From the NCBI RefSeq assembly GCF_016919445.1, contig NZ_CP070356.1:5769502-5833501 (forward strand): DNA of 64,000 nt, given 5' to 3'. Shown here in pieces: positions 39,769-51,246 of this stretch. The notes below the pieces were generated by a model, which saw only the letters and a program-made list of their open reading frames with translations, was not told the DNA's origin and searched no databases. The position numbers and the translations under genes were made by a program. The first letter of the stretch is position 1; each line of letters starts with the position of its first letter. This DNA is from Pseudomonas sp. PDNC002. Lineage in GTDB: Bacteria > Pseudomonadota > Gammaproteobacteria > Pseudomonadales > Pseudomonadaceae.

Positions 39769-40725
39769 ATGTTCACCCGAAGTACCTCCAGCCTCGTGGC
39801 TGCCGCCCTGTGCGGCAGCCTCCTGCTGAGCGGCTGCGCTAACCAGCTGCCGCAACGCAGCGAGCACGAAGAGCGCGTCGAGCGTAAGTTGCTCGACCAC
39901 AGCTTGCAGATCGACGTAGGCACCCCAGGCACGCTGGAACTGCCGCAGCGCCGAATTCGCGTGCAGGAACAGAAGACCTTCGAAGTCACCGAATTCGAAG
40001 TCACCCGCCGCTACGACCGCTATACGCCGTACCAGGGCTGGCGCAAAAGCTACGAAATGCCGCTGGGCGTCGTGGCCTTCGTCGCCGGCATCGGTGCCAA
40101 CGTGGTCAACGTGTTCGCCCTCGGCAACCTGCCGGAAAGCGTCACCCGCGGCTGGATCCGCTATGGCATCGACGGCATGAACCCGTTCATGAACGTCCAG
40201 TCCAACGGCCGCGCCGAGCAGAACCTGGCAGCGATCGACGAACGCCAGCGCGACAAGCGCACCGAGTACTCCAGCCTGCCCTGGTCGGAGCGCCCGGTGA
40301 CTGTCACCGCCGGCAAGAACTCCCAGGAACTGCTCACTGACCGCCATGGCGTGCTGCGTCTGAATCTACTGGAAGGCCCTTTCAGTGATGACGAAGTCAG
40401 CCGTATCGGCCGTCTGCAGTTCAGCGTCCAGGACCCGTCCGACGACACTCGCGCCGACGCCAGCCTCTTGGTCAGCCGCTCCCTGCGCGGCAAGCTGCAG
40501 GAAGCCCACGCGTTGATCTATGACGACCTCGAAGGCGACGATGTGCACCACTGGGTGCATCGGGTGAAGCGCCTCTCCGACCTCGGCCTGGAAGAGGAAG
40601 CCAGCGAACTGGAGCAGAGCCTGATCGAGCTGACCCGCAACGATCCGGAGCTGCAGAAGGAGTTTCTCCACAGCCTGATGACCGACGCCGGTCGCCTGGC
40701 AGCGGACCCCGGCGCCAGCAATTGA
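39769..40725 (+). CDS. hypothetical outer-membrane-type lipoprotein
   Basis: The 318-residue protein has a lipoprotein signal peptide (VAAALCGSLLLSGCAN, Cys at about 28). The body is hydrophilic, with one short hydrophobic stretch (GVVAFVAGIGANVVNVFAL, about 103-121). Its family was not recognised. It follows proS by eight bases and is likely co-transcribed, but no functional link is evident. Length and signal peptide support a real gene. Confidence 0.8.
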   Translation: MFTRSTSSLVAAALCGSLLLSGCANQLPQRSEHEERVERKLLDHSLQIDVGTPGTLELPQRRIRVQEQKTFEVTEFEVTRRYDRYTPYQGWRKSYEMPLGVVAFVAGIGANVVNVFALGNLPESVTRGWIRYGIDGMNPFMNVQSNGRAEQNLAAIDERQRDKRTEYSSLPWSERPVTVTAGKNSQELLTDRHGVLRLNLLEGPFSDDEVSRIGRLQFSVQDPSDDTRADASLLVSRSLRGKLQEAHALIYDDLEGDDVHHWVHRVKRLSDLGLEEEASELEQSLIELTRNDPELQKEFLHSLMTDAGRLAADPGASN

Positions 40726-40728
40726 CGC

Positions 40729-41004
40729 TCAGCGGCGAACGATGAAGCCGGTGATGCCCTGGGGCGTCATCGGCTGCAGTTCAACCGCCGCAACCTTCGC
40801 CTTCACCGGACCGCGAGCCAGCCACTTCTCCAGCTCGCGCACCGCATCTTCCTCGCCCTCGATCAGCAGCTCCACCCGACCGTCGTCGAGATTGCGCACC
40901 CAGCCGTCGATCTCCAGGCGATCCGCCTGCTCCTGGGTGCTCTGTCGATAAAAGACGCCCTGCACCTTGCCGCTGACGTAGCCGTGCAGACAGATTCTGG
41001 CCAT
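40729..41004 (-). CDS. acylphosphatase
   Basis: The 91-residue enzyme hydrolyses acyl phosphates. It has the signature GYVSGKVQGVFYRQSTQEQA with the catalytic Arg in FYR, and GWVRNLDDGRVELLIEGEED with the Asn. The length is normal. Its ATG overlaps nothing; it starts at the base before the stop of the TlpA-like gene and is co-transcribed with it. Confidence 0.95.
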   Translation of the reverse strand: MARICLHGYVSGKVQGVFYRQSTQEQADRLEIDGWVRNLDDGRVELLIEGEEDAVRELEKWLARGPVKAKVAAVELQPMTPQGITGFIVRR

Positions 41005-41475
41005 TCAGTGTTTCTCCTCCCGTAGCGCAGTCAGGCGCGCCTGCAAGCCGGCGGCGGTCTGTTCGCCCAGCAGTTGCTCGCGCATCTTGCCGTCAGGATC
41101 GACGATATAGGTGACAGGCAGCGCTTCGCTGCGCGGCAGGCTGTAGCGCGGCGCCGGATCATCGGCCAGCACGGTGTATTCCACACCCAGCGCTTGGGAG
41201 GCCTTTGCCAGGTCGGCATCGCGCAGGCCATCGAAGTTCACGCCAACCACCCGAAAGCGCTGCACTTCCCCGGTTTTGGCAAGCTGGTTCAGCTCCGGGA
41301 TTTCCTTGCGACACGGCGCGCACCACTCGGCCCAGTAATTAATAACTAGCCACTGGCCATCCATGCTCGCAGCGGGTACTTTCCGTCCATGCTGATCGGT
41401 GCCATAGTCCGCCGAGCAGCCGGCCAGGATCAGGCCGGCCATCAAGCCCATTACAATACGGAGCCGCACTCCCAT
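41005..41475 (-). CDS. TlpA-like thioredoxin-fold lipoprotein
   Basis: The 156-residue protein has a lipobox (LMAGLILAGCS, Cys20) and a thioredoxin fold with active site WCAPC at residues 51-55 and a cis-Pro in EALPVTYIVD. It is a membrane-anchored periplasmic thiol reductase or oxidoreductase. The start MGVRLRIVMG at 41475 precedes the signal; the longer frame to 41607 is not used. It is paired with acylphosphatase. Confidence 0.88.
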   Translation of the reverse strand: MGVRLRIVMGLMAGLILAGCSADYGTDQHGRKVPAASMDGQWLVINYWAEWCAPCRKEIPELNQLAKTGEVQRFRVVGVNFDGLRDADLAKASQALGVEYTVLADDPAPRYSLPRSEALPVTYIVDPDGKMREQLLGEQTAAGLQARLTALREEKH

Positions 41476-41505
41476 GCCTTCAGTCCTCGTGTATGCGGGG
41501 TGGTC

Positions 41506-42915
41506 ATGATGCTCGATGCCTTGCGCCTGGAGGTGCCGGACATTCTCGAAGAGGATGCCGAGGCAATGAGCAACCTGGCGGCCGGGCTCCTGGAATCGCG
41601 TCGCCAACCGCTGCAGGAAGGATTGCAGAAGGCTCTCGGCACGCTGTTCCGCCTCAACCGATGCGCGCTGACCTTACTGGAAAGGCAGCGCGCCCTGCAA
41701 AGCCTGAGCGAAGAATATCGTCATTACGAACGACTGATCCGTCTGGAGAAGGTGCCGCCGGCGCTCTTCGTTCACTTCTGCGGCGAGCTGGCGGCCGGCT
41801 TCAAGCGCCTGCTCCTGCAGATCCTGCATGGACACAAGCCATCGCGACCGCACATGGCCTGGTGCCTGTACATGGCCCAGCATTTTCTCGCCCAGGCGCT
41901 GCTGCGCCATTACCAGCAGTATCAGCAGCCGCCCGGAAGCCTGTGGCGCGACAGCCATCTGCTCTATTGGATCGGCGAACACCAGGAGTGCCTCGACGAA
42001 CCAGTGGCCGCGGCTTTCGATCCCGTTCCCGCGGGCACCCTGCGCGGGCTATACCAGCAGGTACTCCTGCTGGCGCTGAGCAATCCGTTTCATCTCACCG
42101 AAGGCGAAGCACCGCAATTGTTCAGTGCGCTAGCTCCCTTGGCGGCGCTCGGCCGGCTATTGCCCTGGGACGATGAAGAACAGGATGGCTTCGTGGTTGA
42201 CCTCGGCTCGGACCAACCCTGCCTGGCCGTCGAGCAGGCCAGCAACGCGCCGTCCGAACAACTGCGTCGCCTGGAACTGGGCGCCCTGCTCATCGCCCTG
42301 CACGATCCCGCGCCCTTGCGCCGGCTGGACCAGGGCGTGCTGCTGGAGCGCGTTCGCCATCACTGGCTCGGCCATCAGCCTCGGCGCCATGAGCGCGCCG
42401 AACAGAGCGGCAGTTGCCGCGTGGTCGTCGGCTTGCCCGCCATCCAGCGCCACCTGCTCGACAGCAGCGCCCAACCCTGCCTCGATGCCGCCTTGATGGA
42501 TGCCAGCGCTGGCGGGGCGCGAATTCTCTGCCCTGGCCAACAGGCAGGCAGTTTCCCCGTCGGCCAACTATTGCTCATCCCGAGTAATGGCGGCACCCCG
42601 ACCCTTGCCGTGGTGCGCTGGCGGCATCTCAACAGCGATGGCCTTCATCTGGGACTTCGCTATCTCAAGGGCCTACCCCGACCCGTATGGCTCCGCCGCG
42701 CGCCGGACGCACAGCGTCACCCCGGCGTACTGCAAAGCACGCCCGAGCCCGGCAATGGCTGGTATCACGGCCTGTGGGTCGCCCACGGCCAGTTCGTCGA
42801 AGGCGAAAATCTCTGGCTGCAACTGGCCAGTTTCGACAATCAGACGATCCTGCCGCTACCCGCCGCCAATCTCAGTACCCCACTGGTGGCGCGCCATCCC
42901 TTGCGCCTCGCCTGA
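41506..42915 (+). CDS. PilZ-domain-containing protein
   Basis: This 469-residue protein has a helical N-terminal region (about 1-300) and a C-terminal half with a PilZ-like motif, DASAGGARILCP (D-x-S-x-x-G), preceded by basic residues such as Arg-rich HQPRRHERAEQ. It may bind cyclic di-GMP, but the RxxxR part of the motif is not obvious. Two adjacent ATGs (41506, 41509) exist. It is divergent from the TlpA-like gene, 30 bases apart. Confidence 0.7.
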   Translation: MMLDALRLEVPDILEEDAEAMSNLAAGLLESRRQPLQEGLQKALGTLFRLNRCALTLLERQRALQSLSEEYRHYERLIRLEKVPPALFVHFCGELAAGFKRLLLQILHGHKPSRPHMAWCLYMAQHFLAQALLRHYQQYQQPPGSLWRDSHLLYWIGEHQECLDEPVAAAFDPVPAGTLRGLYQQVLLLALSNPFHLTEGEAPQLFSALAPLAALGRLLPWDDEEQDGFVVDLGSDQPCLAVEQASNAPSEQLRRLELGALLIALHDPAPLRRLDQGVLLERVRHHWLGHQPRRHERAEQSGSCRVVVGLPAIQRHLLDSSAQPCLDAALMDASAGGARILCPGQQAGSFPVGQLLLIPSNGGTPTLAVVRWRHLNSDGLHLGLRYLKGLPRPVWLRRAPDAQRHPGVLQSTPEPGNGWYHGLWVAHGQFVEGENLWLQLASFDNQTILPLPAANLSTPLVARHPLRLA

Positions 42916-43100
42916 TTAGCAAATTTGGGAGAGGAGTCACAGGCAAGATCGGCAATAGGCCCGGATTGCTCTGAGGGAGCGCCCGTATAATTCGAACGTT
43001 CGTTCTGACTTTCGGGACGAATCTCGCACGCTAATCAGATCACCGCCTTCAGAACGCGGCAGGCGCCACGTACGCCGCCCTTCATCGACAGGACAGCCAG

Positions 43101-43496
43101 ATGCAGCCCACAGACCAGCTCGTCAGTAAGGTTCCCAGCCATATTGTCGCCAGCGCACGGCCGGCCAATGCGGCCAATGGAGGACGTCTCGCCGACTACA
43201 ACGTGGCGGTCTGGCTGCACTTGCCGGGGGTAGCGGAGTTACCGGTGACGCTGCTCGTCAGTTATCGCGACGGTGAACGCACGCGGGAAGTCGTCATTGA
43301 TCACGGCACGGTGAATGGCCAGAGTCGCATCCTGCTGTCGGGCATCGCGCGGCTACCGTTCAGCCAGCGGATCGAGGATGCGCAGATCAAGGTGCGCTCA
43401 GCGATCGCGCTGTCGCGCGTCATCGCTGAAGAGGTATTCATGCAGGCGGTGGAACAGCAACCCAGCAGCGCCCGGCCGCTGGTGACCAGCCTTTGA
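43101..43496 (+). CDS. hypothetical protein (131 aa)
   Basis: This soluble 131-residue protein shows no signal peptide or named motif. It includes beta-rich segments (YNVAVWLHLPGVAELPVTLL, SRILLSGIARLPF) and a helical end. The regular composition and typical codon use support a real gene; the family was not recognised. It sits alone, convergent with a small minus-strand gene four bases past its stop. Confidence 0.65.
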   Translation: MQPTDQLVSKVPSHIVASARPANAANGGRLADYNVAVWLHLPGVAELPVTLLVSYRDGERTREVVIDHGTVNGQSRILLSGIARLPFSQRIEDAQIKVRSAIALSRVIAEEVFMQAVEQQPSSARPLVTSL

Positions 43497-43500
43497 GGGA

Positions 43501-43698
43501 TCAGCCCAGCTGACGTACCGGGGCCGCAGCGTCAGCTTGCGCAGTAGCAACGGGCTCCGCCAGTTCCTGCGCCGCGGAGGGCAGCAGTGACTCGGGCCAG
43601 CTGCTGAATTGCAGACCAGTGATTCTATTCAACCGCTCCAGAGCACTCATCGGGTCACGCTGATGCAGGTGTACTACGTTGTTCTGGTCTTTTTTCAT
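43501..43698 (-). CDS. small hypothetical protein (65 aa)
   Basis: The start at 43698 gives KKDQNNVVHLHQRDPMSALE then RLNRITGLQFSSWPESLLP and an Ala-rich tail. A longer open frame exists to 43773, but residues before Met26 look non-homologous in kind. GAGG-like bases lie upstream. The family was not recognised; translation is likely but not certain. Confidence 0.5.
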   Translation of the reverse strand: MKKDQNNVVHLHQRDPMSALERLNRITGLQFSSWPESLLPSAAQELAEPVATAQADAAAPVRQLG

Positions 43699-43857
43699 GG
43701 AATGCACTGGCCTTGAGGGGAACTTCTGGAGGACATCTATGTCCTGTTTCCCCTGTAGCCAGAAGCATGCCAATTTTGAAATGCCGCAGAATTACACGTC
43801 CGAGAATTCTGTCGAAACTTCCCAAGCATCAGAAACGCCGCAAACTGACGTTTTGTG

Positions 43858-45087
43858 TCACTCGGAATGTGACGGCTTCAACCATTTGGCCAGGCTGTCG
43901 CCGAACAGCGCCTCCCGATCCGACTGATAGCGCTCCAGTGTGGCCCGCAGTTCCGCATACCAGGGCTCGTCGAGTGTCGCCGGCAGCGACTCCAGGCAGG
44001 GCAGCGGCCACGGGCAACGATTGAGCAGGTGGTGAAGGCTGTAGCTGCCAAGATCACGACACAGCACCCAGGCAGCGTTGGCCGCACCCGCACGGCAAAC
44101 CAGTTGCTCGCTTTCGAGGAAATCCAGCACCTCTTCCCACTCATCTTCCGGCAGCAGCCAGCCCGCGCGATGCAGATGCGACAGCCTGGTCGGCAAACCG
44201 TGTCGCTGCCGATCGAAGAACACCCGCAGAACGCCCAGGACCACCAGCAGGCGAGGCATCGCGCGGTGCCGCCACAGCCGCGTCGACGACAGGTTGCACA
44301 CCAGCTCCGCGCCAAACAGCACGATCAGCCAGGACAGCCAGATCCACAGGAGGAACAGCGGCACCGTGGCGAAGGCGCCGTAGATAAGCTTGTAGCCGGG
44401 GAAGAAGCTGACATAGAGCCCGAACAGCGATTTCGCCGCCTCGAACAGGATTGCCGTGAACACCCCGCCTGCCAGTGCGTGCAGGACCGGCACGCGGGCA
44501 TTGGGCACTGCCGCATAGATCAGGGTGAAAGCCGCCACGCTGAAAAGCAGCGGCATGAACTTCAGCAACATCGCCGCGCCCGGGAGCGCGTGCGGGCCGG
44601 ACAGCAGTGACAGCGACGTGATGTAGGTCGACACGGCGAACCCCGTCCCCAGCAGCAGCGGCCCGAGACTGAGGATCGCCCAGTACAGCAGGAAGCGCGC
44701 AACACCCCGCCGCGGCTGGCGGACCCGCCAGATCGCATTGAACGCCTTCTCGATGGTCACCAGCATGGTGAACGCGGTGACGGCCAGAAAAGCCACCCCC
44801 AGCCAGGTCAGGTGACGTGCCTGGGTCGTGAAGTTGCGCAGGTAGGCCTCCACCGCCTCGCCGGTGGATGGCACGAAATTGCGGAACACGAACAGCTGGA
44901 TGCGCTCCCCCATCCCCTCGAAGGCCGGCACGGCCGAGAGCATGGCGAAGGTCACGGTCATCATCGGGACGACCGCGAACAGCGTGGTGTAGGTCAGGGC
45001 CGCCGCGCTGTTGGGCGCCTTGTCGGCCAGGAAGCGCTGGACCAGATAGCGGCCGAATTCGACCAGGCCCTGCAAGCGTTCGTGCAT
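43858..45087 (-). CDS. YihY/UPF0761-family inner membrane protein
   Basis: The 409-residue protein has six membrane helices in residues about 30-300 ([59 protein letters not shown] and others) and a cytoplasmic C-terminal domain of about 110 residues with a winged-helix-like sequence. It belongs to PF03631, once wrongly called RNase BN. Function is unknown. It is divergent from arsC. Confidence 0.9.
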   Translation of the reverse strand: MHERLQGLVEFGRYLVQRFLADKAPNSAAALTYTTLFAVVPMMTVTFAMLSAVPAFEGMGERIQLFVFRNFVPSTGEAVEAYLRNFTTQARHLTWLGVAFLAVTAFTMLVTIEKAFNAIWRVRQPRRGVARFLLYWAILSLGPLLLGTGFAVSTYITSLSLLSGPHALPGAAMLLKFMPLLFSVAAFTLIYAAVPNARVPVLHALAGGVFTAILFEAAKSLFGLYVSFFPGYKLIYGAFATVPLFLLWIWLSWLIVLFGAELVCNLSSTRLWRHRAMPRLLVVLGVLRVFFDRQRHGLPTRLSHLHRAGWLLPEDEWEEVLDFLESEQLVCRAGAANAAWVLCRDLGSYSLHHLLNRCPWPLPCLESLPATLDEPWYAELRATLERYQSDREALFGDSLAKWLKPSHSE

Positions 45088-45211
45088 GAATTGTCCTTTG
45101 GCTGCACTGAAAAACCGTCCTCATGGATCCCGGCGAACGACAGCGGTTCAGTCCAGTCCGAGGAGGCGGTTAGAATAGCCGCCACTTCATCGGCCTTGCG
45201 AGTCCCGGCAC

Positions 45212-46158
<947 letters not shown>

Positions 46159-46608
46159 ATGGCCCGCAAGAACAAACCGCTGCCGCCCATGGAATGGCTG
46201 AAACCCCGGCTGTCCGCGAGCCGCGCGGTCGCCCTCGGCAGCTTCATCGGGCTGATCCTGCTCATCGTCATCTGGGACCTGCTGTTCGCTGACGCTCACG
46301 GTGCCGCGCATTGGGTGCCCTGGGCAGTCCTGGCGTTCAAGCTGCTGCCGCTGCTGGTGGTAGCGCCTGGTATCCTGCTCGGCAGCGCCCGCGGCCATGC
46401 CTGGGCGTGCTACGTGATCAACCTGTACTTCATCCTCGGCGTGCTCAACGCCTTCGATCCCAACCACGCCATCTTCGGCTGGGCGGAGATCATCCTCAGC
46501 GTGTCGCTGTTCTGCTCGGCACTGATGTACACGCGCTGGCGCTTCCAGTACGACCGCAAGCTGGCCGGCGAAGGCCAGGAACCGCAGCAAGAAGCGACGA
46601 ACGCCTGA
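46159..46608 (+). CDS. DUF2069 inner membrane protein
   Basis: This 149-residue protein has four membrane helices (VALGSFIGLILLIVIWDLLF, VPWAVLAFKLLPLLVVAPGI, AWACYVINLYFILGVLNAF, EIILSVSLFCSALMYTRW) and a charged tail. It is of the DUF2069 family, consistently found next to wrbA. Its ATG follows the wrbA TGA with no space, so it is translationally coupled. Function unknown. Confidence 0.9.
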   Translation: MARKNKPLPPMEWLKPRLSASRAVALGSFIGLILLIVIWDLLFADAHGAAHWVPWAVLAFKLLPLLVVAPGILLGSARGHAWACYVINLYFILGVLNAFDPNHAIFGWAEIILSVSLFCSALMYTRWRFQYDRKLAGEGQEPQQEATNA

Positions 46609-46632
46609 TCGGGAAATCGAGGAAACCTGGGC

Positions 46633-47337
46633 TTACCAGCCCATGGTTTCCTTGAGGAAGGGAATGGTCAGCTTGCGCTGCGCCTGCAGCGAGGCCTTGT
46701 CCAGCTCGTCCAGCAGGTCGAAGAGGAACTGCATGCTGCGCGCGCCGCGGGTGAGGATGAAGCGCCCCACTTCGTCGGTCAGGTGCAGGCCACGGCGTGA
46801 GGCGCGTAGTTGCAGGGCGCGGAGCTTCTCGTCGTCGGTCAGCGGGTGCAGCTGGAAGATCAGCGAGAGCGTCAGGCGGGATTTCAAGTCCGGCAACTTC
46901 ACCGGCAGTTCGCGCGGCGATACCGAGGCAGAGAGCAGCAGCTTGCGACCGGAATCGCGCAGGCGGTTGAACAGGTGGAACAGCCCTTCTTCCCACTCGC
47001 GCTTGCCGGCCAGGGCGTCGAGGTCGTCCAGACAGACCAGCTCGCGCTGTTCGAGGTTGTCGAAGATTTCCGGGCCGTAGGGCACAAGGTCGGCCATCGG
47101 CAGGTAGACGGAAGGTTCGCCGAGCTGTTCGGAGCGGATGCAAGCCGCCTGCAGCAGGTGGCTGCGGCCCACGCCTTCGGCGCCCCAGAGATAGATCAGG
47201 CTCTCCGTCCAACCCGCTTCGGGCTCGCACAGACGCTCGACATAGCCCAGCGCCGCGGCATTGGCACCGGGGTAGTAGTTGGCGAACGTTGCGTCATCAC
47301 GCAGTCGTACGCTTAGGGGAAGCTGCATAGGAGTCAT
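46633..47337 (-). CDS. hda: DnaA inactivator Hda
   Basis: The 234-residue DnaA-like AAA+ protein stimulates ATP hydrolysis on DnaA with the sliding clamp. The clamp-binding peptide QLPLSVRL is at residues 5-12, followed by YPGANAAALGYV, a P-loop GAEGVGRSHLL (Arg in place of Lys, as in E. coli Hda) and Walker B LVCLDDLDAL. The start MTPMQLPL puts the clamp motif at the N-terminus. Upstream frame extension to 47397 is ignored. Confidence 0.95.
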   Translation of the reverse strand: MTPMQLPLSVRLRDDATFANYYPGANAAALGYVERLCEPEAGWTESLIYLWGAEGVGRSHLLQAACIRSEQLGEPSVYLPMADLVPYGPEIFDNLEQRELVCLDDLDALAGKREWEEGLFHLFNRLRDSGRKLLLSASVSPRELPVKLPDLKSRLTLSLIFQLHPLTDDEKLRALQLRASRRGLHLTDEVGRFILTRGARSMQFLFDLLDELDKASLQAQRKLTIPFLKETMGW

Positions 47338-47481
47338 GCGGGCCGAGCGTTTCTTCAATCGCTTGTGGTGAGCCTGGGTGACTGAAAGTTTATCCAAATC
47401 AGAAGGATAACGCAGCTACCCAGTGCGGATCAGAGCGCTCGCGCGCCAGGGATGGGACTTTGCCCGCCCCTGACGCGCCAA

Positions 47482-48522
47482 TTACCAGTGGAAACGCAGG
47501 GTATTCTGGGTCGGCACGGCAGGATTGGGCACCGGTTGGCCATTGGCGTCGACCGCCGGCTGCGCGGGCTCGGCCGGGGCCTCCTGGAGACGCGCCAGCG
47601 CCAATTGTGCACGCAGCTGCTCGGGGCTGGCGGTCACACGGTAGAGCAGGTTGCTACCTTGCACTTCAACCAATTTGGCACCCATGGGTTCGAGCAGGCG
47701 CGATACTTCGGCGTAGCGGGCCAGGTCGGCGCCTTCGATCTGCAGGACTTGGGCCGACGCCGCTCCGGAGGAACCGACGAAACGCTGCGACAGGCGCTGG
47801 GAAACGCCCAGCATCACTGCATCGGCCAGCGCGTCCGGCGTATCGCCCTGGGCCTGGCCCTGTTCGCGGCTATCGCCCATCCAGACACGCCAGGTGGCGG
47901 TCCATTTGCCGTCGGCTTCCTTGGCGTCCACCGCCAGCAGCGCATCGGCGCCGTAGCGCTCGGAGGCGGCTTTCAGCGCGTCAGGCTGGGCGGCATTGAG
48001 ATTCTCGGCGGTGCCGACCTGCTGTTCGCCGAGGTCGGCCATCGGCAGGCGCAGCGGCAGGCCACGGCGCTGGGCGGCGCGGTTCAGCGGTGCCGAGGCC
48101 TCCTGGCTGTCACCCACGAGACTGCTGCCATTGGCGCTTTCATTCAGCCACCAGGCCAGCACGCTCGGGCGGCTGGCCCCCCACACCGGGAGGCCGGCCT
48201 GGCGCAGGGCGTTGTCGGTGGCGGTGGGATCGAAGTCCACCACCAGGGCCATGGGCGGACCGTTCTCGAAGCCGTACTGGCTGATCAGTTGCTGCGGGTC
48301 CTTGAAGTAGCCGGCCAGCGCCGGGCTTTGCAGGCCACGGCTGTCGCCGGTCAGGCGCTGCACCAGGGTCTGCAGCGCACGGGTCAGGCCGGCGTTGCGC
48401 TCGTCCGGTTGCTGGGAAGCGACCGGTTCGTGCACCTGGTACAGGTTGCCCAGCGTTTCAGCGAAGGACGGCAGGCTGAGCAGCGACAAGCAGAGGATCA
48501 ACAGGCGGGCGGTCAGGCGCAT
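47482..48522 (-). CDS. DUF2066 exported protein
   Basis: The 346-residue protein has a signal peptide ([20 protein letters not shown]) and a DUF2066 domain in its N-terminal two thirds ([27 protein letters not shown]-like segments). Such proteins are periplasmic and uncharacterised. It is divergent from purM and precedes hda by 144 bases on the same strand, a conserved neighbourhood in Pseudomonas. Confidence 0.87.
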   Translation of the reverse strand: MRLTARLLILCLSLLSLPSFAETLGNLYQVHEPVASQQPDERNAGLTRALQTLVQRLTGDSRGLQSPALAGYFKDPQQLISQYGFENGPPMALVVDFDPTATDNALRQAGLPVWGASRPSVLAWWLNESANGSSLVGDSQEASAPLNRAAQRRGLPLRLPMADLGEQQVGTAENLNAAQPDALKAASERYGADALLAVDAKEADGKWTATWRVWMGDSREQGQAQGDTPDALADAVMLGVSQRLSQRFVGSSGAASAQVLQIEGADLARYAEVSRLLEPMGAKLVEVQGSNLLYRVTASPEQLRAQLALARLQEAPAEPAQPAVDANGQPVPNPAVPTQNTLRFHW

Positions 48523-48735
48523 GGCGGGTTCTCGCGCAGGAAAACGAAGGCGCCGTCGACAAACGCGACGGCAAGGAAGGCCTATACCTTAAACAGCCGT
48601 CCGGCCAGCGGCAACAGCGCGAGATGGCCGCTGCCGGGCAAGCCTGATAAAATCCCGCGCCTCCCGCGCAGGCCGGGAAGCGCGAACGGCGCACCCGGCG
48701 GCAAGACGAATCATCCCTTCTATAGGCCTGGATTT

Positions 48736-49797
48736 ATGAGCAACAAGCAACCCTCGTTGAGCTACAAGGACGCCGGTGTGGACATCGACGCCGGCGAAGC
48801 CCTGGTCGAACGCATCAAAGGCGTCGCCAAGCGCACCGCGCGTCCTGAAGTGATGGGCGGCCTGGGTGGCTTTGGCGCTCTGTGCGAAATCCCGGCCGGC
48901 TACAAGCAACCCGTGCTGGTTTCCGGCACCGACGGCGTCGGCACCAAGCTGCGCCTGGCGCTGAACCTGAACAAGCACGACAGCATCGGCCAGGACCTGG
49001 TCGCCATGTGCGTGAACGATCTGGTCGTGTGCGGCGCAGAGCCGCTGTTCTTCCTCGACTACTACGCCACCGGCAAGCTGAACGTCGACGTAGCCGCCAC
49101 CGTGGTCACCGGTATCGGCGCCGGTTGCGAGCTGGCCGGCTGCTCCCTGGTCGGTGGTGAGACCGCCGAGATGCCGGGCATGTACGAAGGCGAAGACTAC
49201 GACCTGGCAGGCTTCTGCGTTGGCGTGGTGGAAAAATCGGAAATCATCGACGGCTCGAAAGTGGTTGCCGGCGACGCCCTGATCGCCCTGCCCTCCTCCG
49301 GCCCGCACTCCAATGGCTACTCGCTGATCCGCAAGATCATCGAAGTCTCCGGCGCCGACATCGAATCCACCCAGCTCAACGGCAAGCCCCTGGCCGACCT
49401 GCTGATGGCACCGACCCGCATCTACGTGAAGCCGCTGCTGCAGCTGATCAAGAACACCGGCGCGGTCAAGGCCATGGCCCACATCACCGGCGGCGGCCTG
49501 CTGGACAACATCCCGCGCGTACTGCCGGACAATGCCCAGGCGGTGGTCGACGTGGCCAGCTGGCAGCGCCCGGCGGTCTTCGACTGGCTGCAGGAGAAAG
49601 GCAACGTCGACGAGACCGAGATGCACCGCGTACTGAACTGCGGCGTCGGCATGGTCATCTGCGTCGCCCAGGATCAGGTCGAGGCTTCCCTGAAGTCCCT
49701 GCGTGACGCCGGCGAGCAGCCGTGGGTCATCGGCCGCATCGACGCTTGCGCCGCCGATGCCGAGCGCGTGGTCCTGAACAACCTGAAAGGCCACTGA
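48736..49797 (+). CDS. purM: phosphoribosylformylglycinamidine cyclo-ligase
   Basis: The 353-residue enzyme makes AIR from FGAM in purine synthesis. It shows [35 protein letters not shown] and [13 protein letters not shown], with the normal length. Its stop overlaps the purN start by one base (TGATG), so the two are translationally coupled. Confidence 0.98.
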   Translation: MSNKQPSLSYKDAGVDIDAGEALVERIKGVAKRTARPEVMGGLGGFGALCEIPAGYKQPVLVSGTDGVGTKLRLALNLNKHDSIGQDLVAMCVNDLVVCGAEPLFFLDYYATGKLNVDVAATVVTGIGAGCELAGCSLVGGETAEMPGMYEGEDYDLAGFCVGVVEKSEIIDGSKVVAGDALIALPSSGPHSNGYSLIRKIIEVSGADIESTQLNGKPLADLLMAPTRIYVKPLLQLIKNTGAVKAMAHITGGGLLDNIPRVLPDNAQAVVDVASWQRPAVFDWLQEKGNVDETEMHRVLNCGVGMVICVAQDQVEASLKSLRDAGEQPWVIGRIDACAADAERVVLNNLKGH

Positions 49798-50447
49798 TGT
49801 CCAAATCTTGCAATGTCGTGGTGCTGATTTCCGGCTCCGGCAGCAACCTGCAAGCCCTGATCGACAGTCTCGCCGGCGGTGATTCGCCGGCAGCGATCCG
49901 CGCGGTGATTTCCAACCGCGCGGACGCCTACGGCCTGGAGCGCGCACGCCAGGCCGGTATCGAGACCCGTTTCCTCGACCACAAGGCCTACACCGACCGC
50001 GAAAGCTTCGATGCCGCGCTGATCCAGGCCATCGATGGCTTCGACGCCGACCTGGTGCTGCTCGCCGGCTTCATGCGCATCCTCAGCGCGGACTTCGTGC
50101 GCCACTACCAGGGCCGCCTGTTGAACATCCATCCGTCCCTGCTGCCCAAGTACAAGGGATTGCACACCCACCAGCGCGCGCTGGAAGCAGGCGACGCCGA
50201 GCATGGCTGCAGTGTGCACTTCGTCACCGAGGAACTTGACGGTGGTCCTCTGGTCGTACAGGCGGCAATCCCGGTAGAGTCTGACGACACGCCGGAAACG
50301 CTGGCCCAACGAGTTCACGTGCAGGAGCATGTGATTTATCCGCTGGCCATGCGCTGGTTCGCCGAGGGCCGGGTACGGCTGGGCGAACAAGGCGCCACGC
50401 TGGATGGGGAGATGCTCCCCGCCTCCGGCTATCCGTACCGAACCTAG
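49797..50447 (+). CDS. purN: phosphoribosylglycinamide formyltransferase
   Basis: The 216-residue enzyme transfers formyl from 10-formyl-THF to GAR. It has VVLISGSGSNLQALID for the phosphate and the catalytic Asn-His-Asp set in LLNIHPSLLPKYKGLHTHQR and HFVTEELDGGPLV. Normal length. It forms the purMN pair, followed 10 bases later by a DUF3108 gene. Confidence 0.98.
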   Translation: MSKSCNVVVLISGSGSNLQALIDSLAGGDSPAAIRAVISNRADAYGLERARQAGIETRFLDHKAYTDRESFDAALIQAIDGFDADLVLLAGFMRILSADFVRHYQGRLLNIHPSLLPKYKGLHTHQRALEAGDAEHGCSVHFVTEELDGGPLVVQAAIPVESDDTPETLAQRVHVQEHVIYPLAMRWFAEGRVRLGEQGATLDGEMLPASGYPYRT

Positions 50448-50457
50448 GAGATTCGTG

Positions 50458-51174
50458 ATGCGTAGAGCCCTGCTGTTGCTGATGGCAGTACTGACCTTGC
50501 CGGCACAGGCTTTCGAGCTGGAGCCGTTCGAGGCCAGCTACACCGCCGACTGGAAACAGATGCCAATCAGCGGCACCGCCTCCCGCAGCCTGAAGCAAGG
50601 CGATGGCGGCCGTTGGGAACTGAATTTCAAGGCGTCCATGCTGCTCGCCAGCCTGACCGAGAACAGTACCTTCAAGGTCGAGAACGACACCTACCTGCCA
50701 CTGACCTACCGCTGGGCCCGTGAAGGCCTGGGCAAGAACAAGCAGACCGAGCTCGATTTCGATTGGGCCGAGAAGCAGGTACTGGGCAGCGACCGTGGCG
50801 ACCAGGTGCGCCAGCCGCTGAACAAGGGCCAACTGGACAAGTCCACCTACCAGCTCGCGCTGCAGCACGACGTCGCCGTCGGCAAGAAGAGCATGAGCTA
50901 TCAAGTGATCGAGGGCACCGACGTCGATACCTACGACTTCCGTGTGCTCGGCGAGGAAAAGGTCCGCACCCAGGCCGGCCTGATCACCGCCATCAAGGTC
51001 GAGCGCGTACGCGACCCCACCAAGAGCAACCGCAAGACCATCCTCTGGTTCGCCAAGGATTGGGACTACCTCCTCGTGCGCCTGTACCAGCAGGAGTCCG
51101 ACGGCAAGGAATACCAGATCATGCTCAAGGAAGGCACCGTGAACGGCAAGGCTGTTCAGGGCGAGAAAGGCTGA
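50458..51174 (+). CDS. DUF3108 periplasmic protein
   Basis: The 238-residue protein has a signal peptide (RRALLLLMAVLTLPAQAFE) and a beta-rich DUF3108 domain (FEASYTADWKQMPISGTASR, KTILWFAKDWDYLLVRLYQQ). The function is unknown. TAGGAG lies eight bases before the ATG. It is the third gene of the purMN transcript and ends before a strong terminator. Confidence 0.9.
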   Translation: MRRALLLLMAVLTLPAQAFELEPFEASYTADWKQMPISGTASRSLKQGDGGRWELNFKASMLLASLTENSTFKVENDTYLPLTYRWAREGLGKNKQTELDFDWAEKQVLGSDRGDQVRQPLNKGQLDKSTYQLALQHDVAVGKKSMSYQVIEGTDVDTYDFRVLGEEKVRTQAGLITAIKVERVRDPTKSNRKTILWFAKDWDYLLVRLYQQESDGKEYQIMLKEGTVNGKAVQGEKG

Positions 51175-51188
51175 TCCTTCTGCGCAAA

Positions 51189-51218
51189 GAAAAAGCCGGG
51201 CAATTGCCCGGCTTTTTC
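51189..51218. terminator. terminator after the purMN-DUF3108 operon
   Basis: AAAAAGCCGGGCAA/TTGCCCGGCTTTTT is a strong hairpin 14 bases past the stop. Confidence 0.93.
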
Positions 51219-51246
51219 ATATCTGCGCCACGCGGAGCGCAGGGCC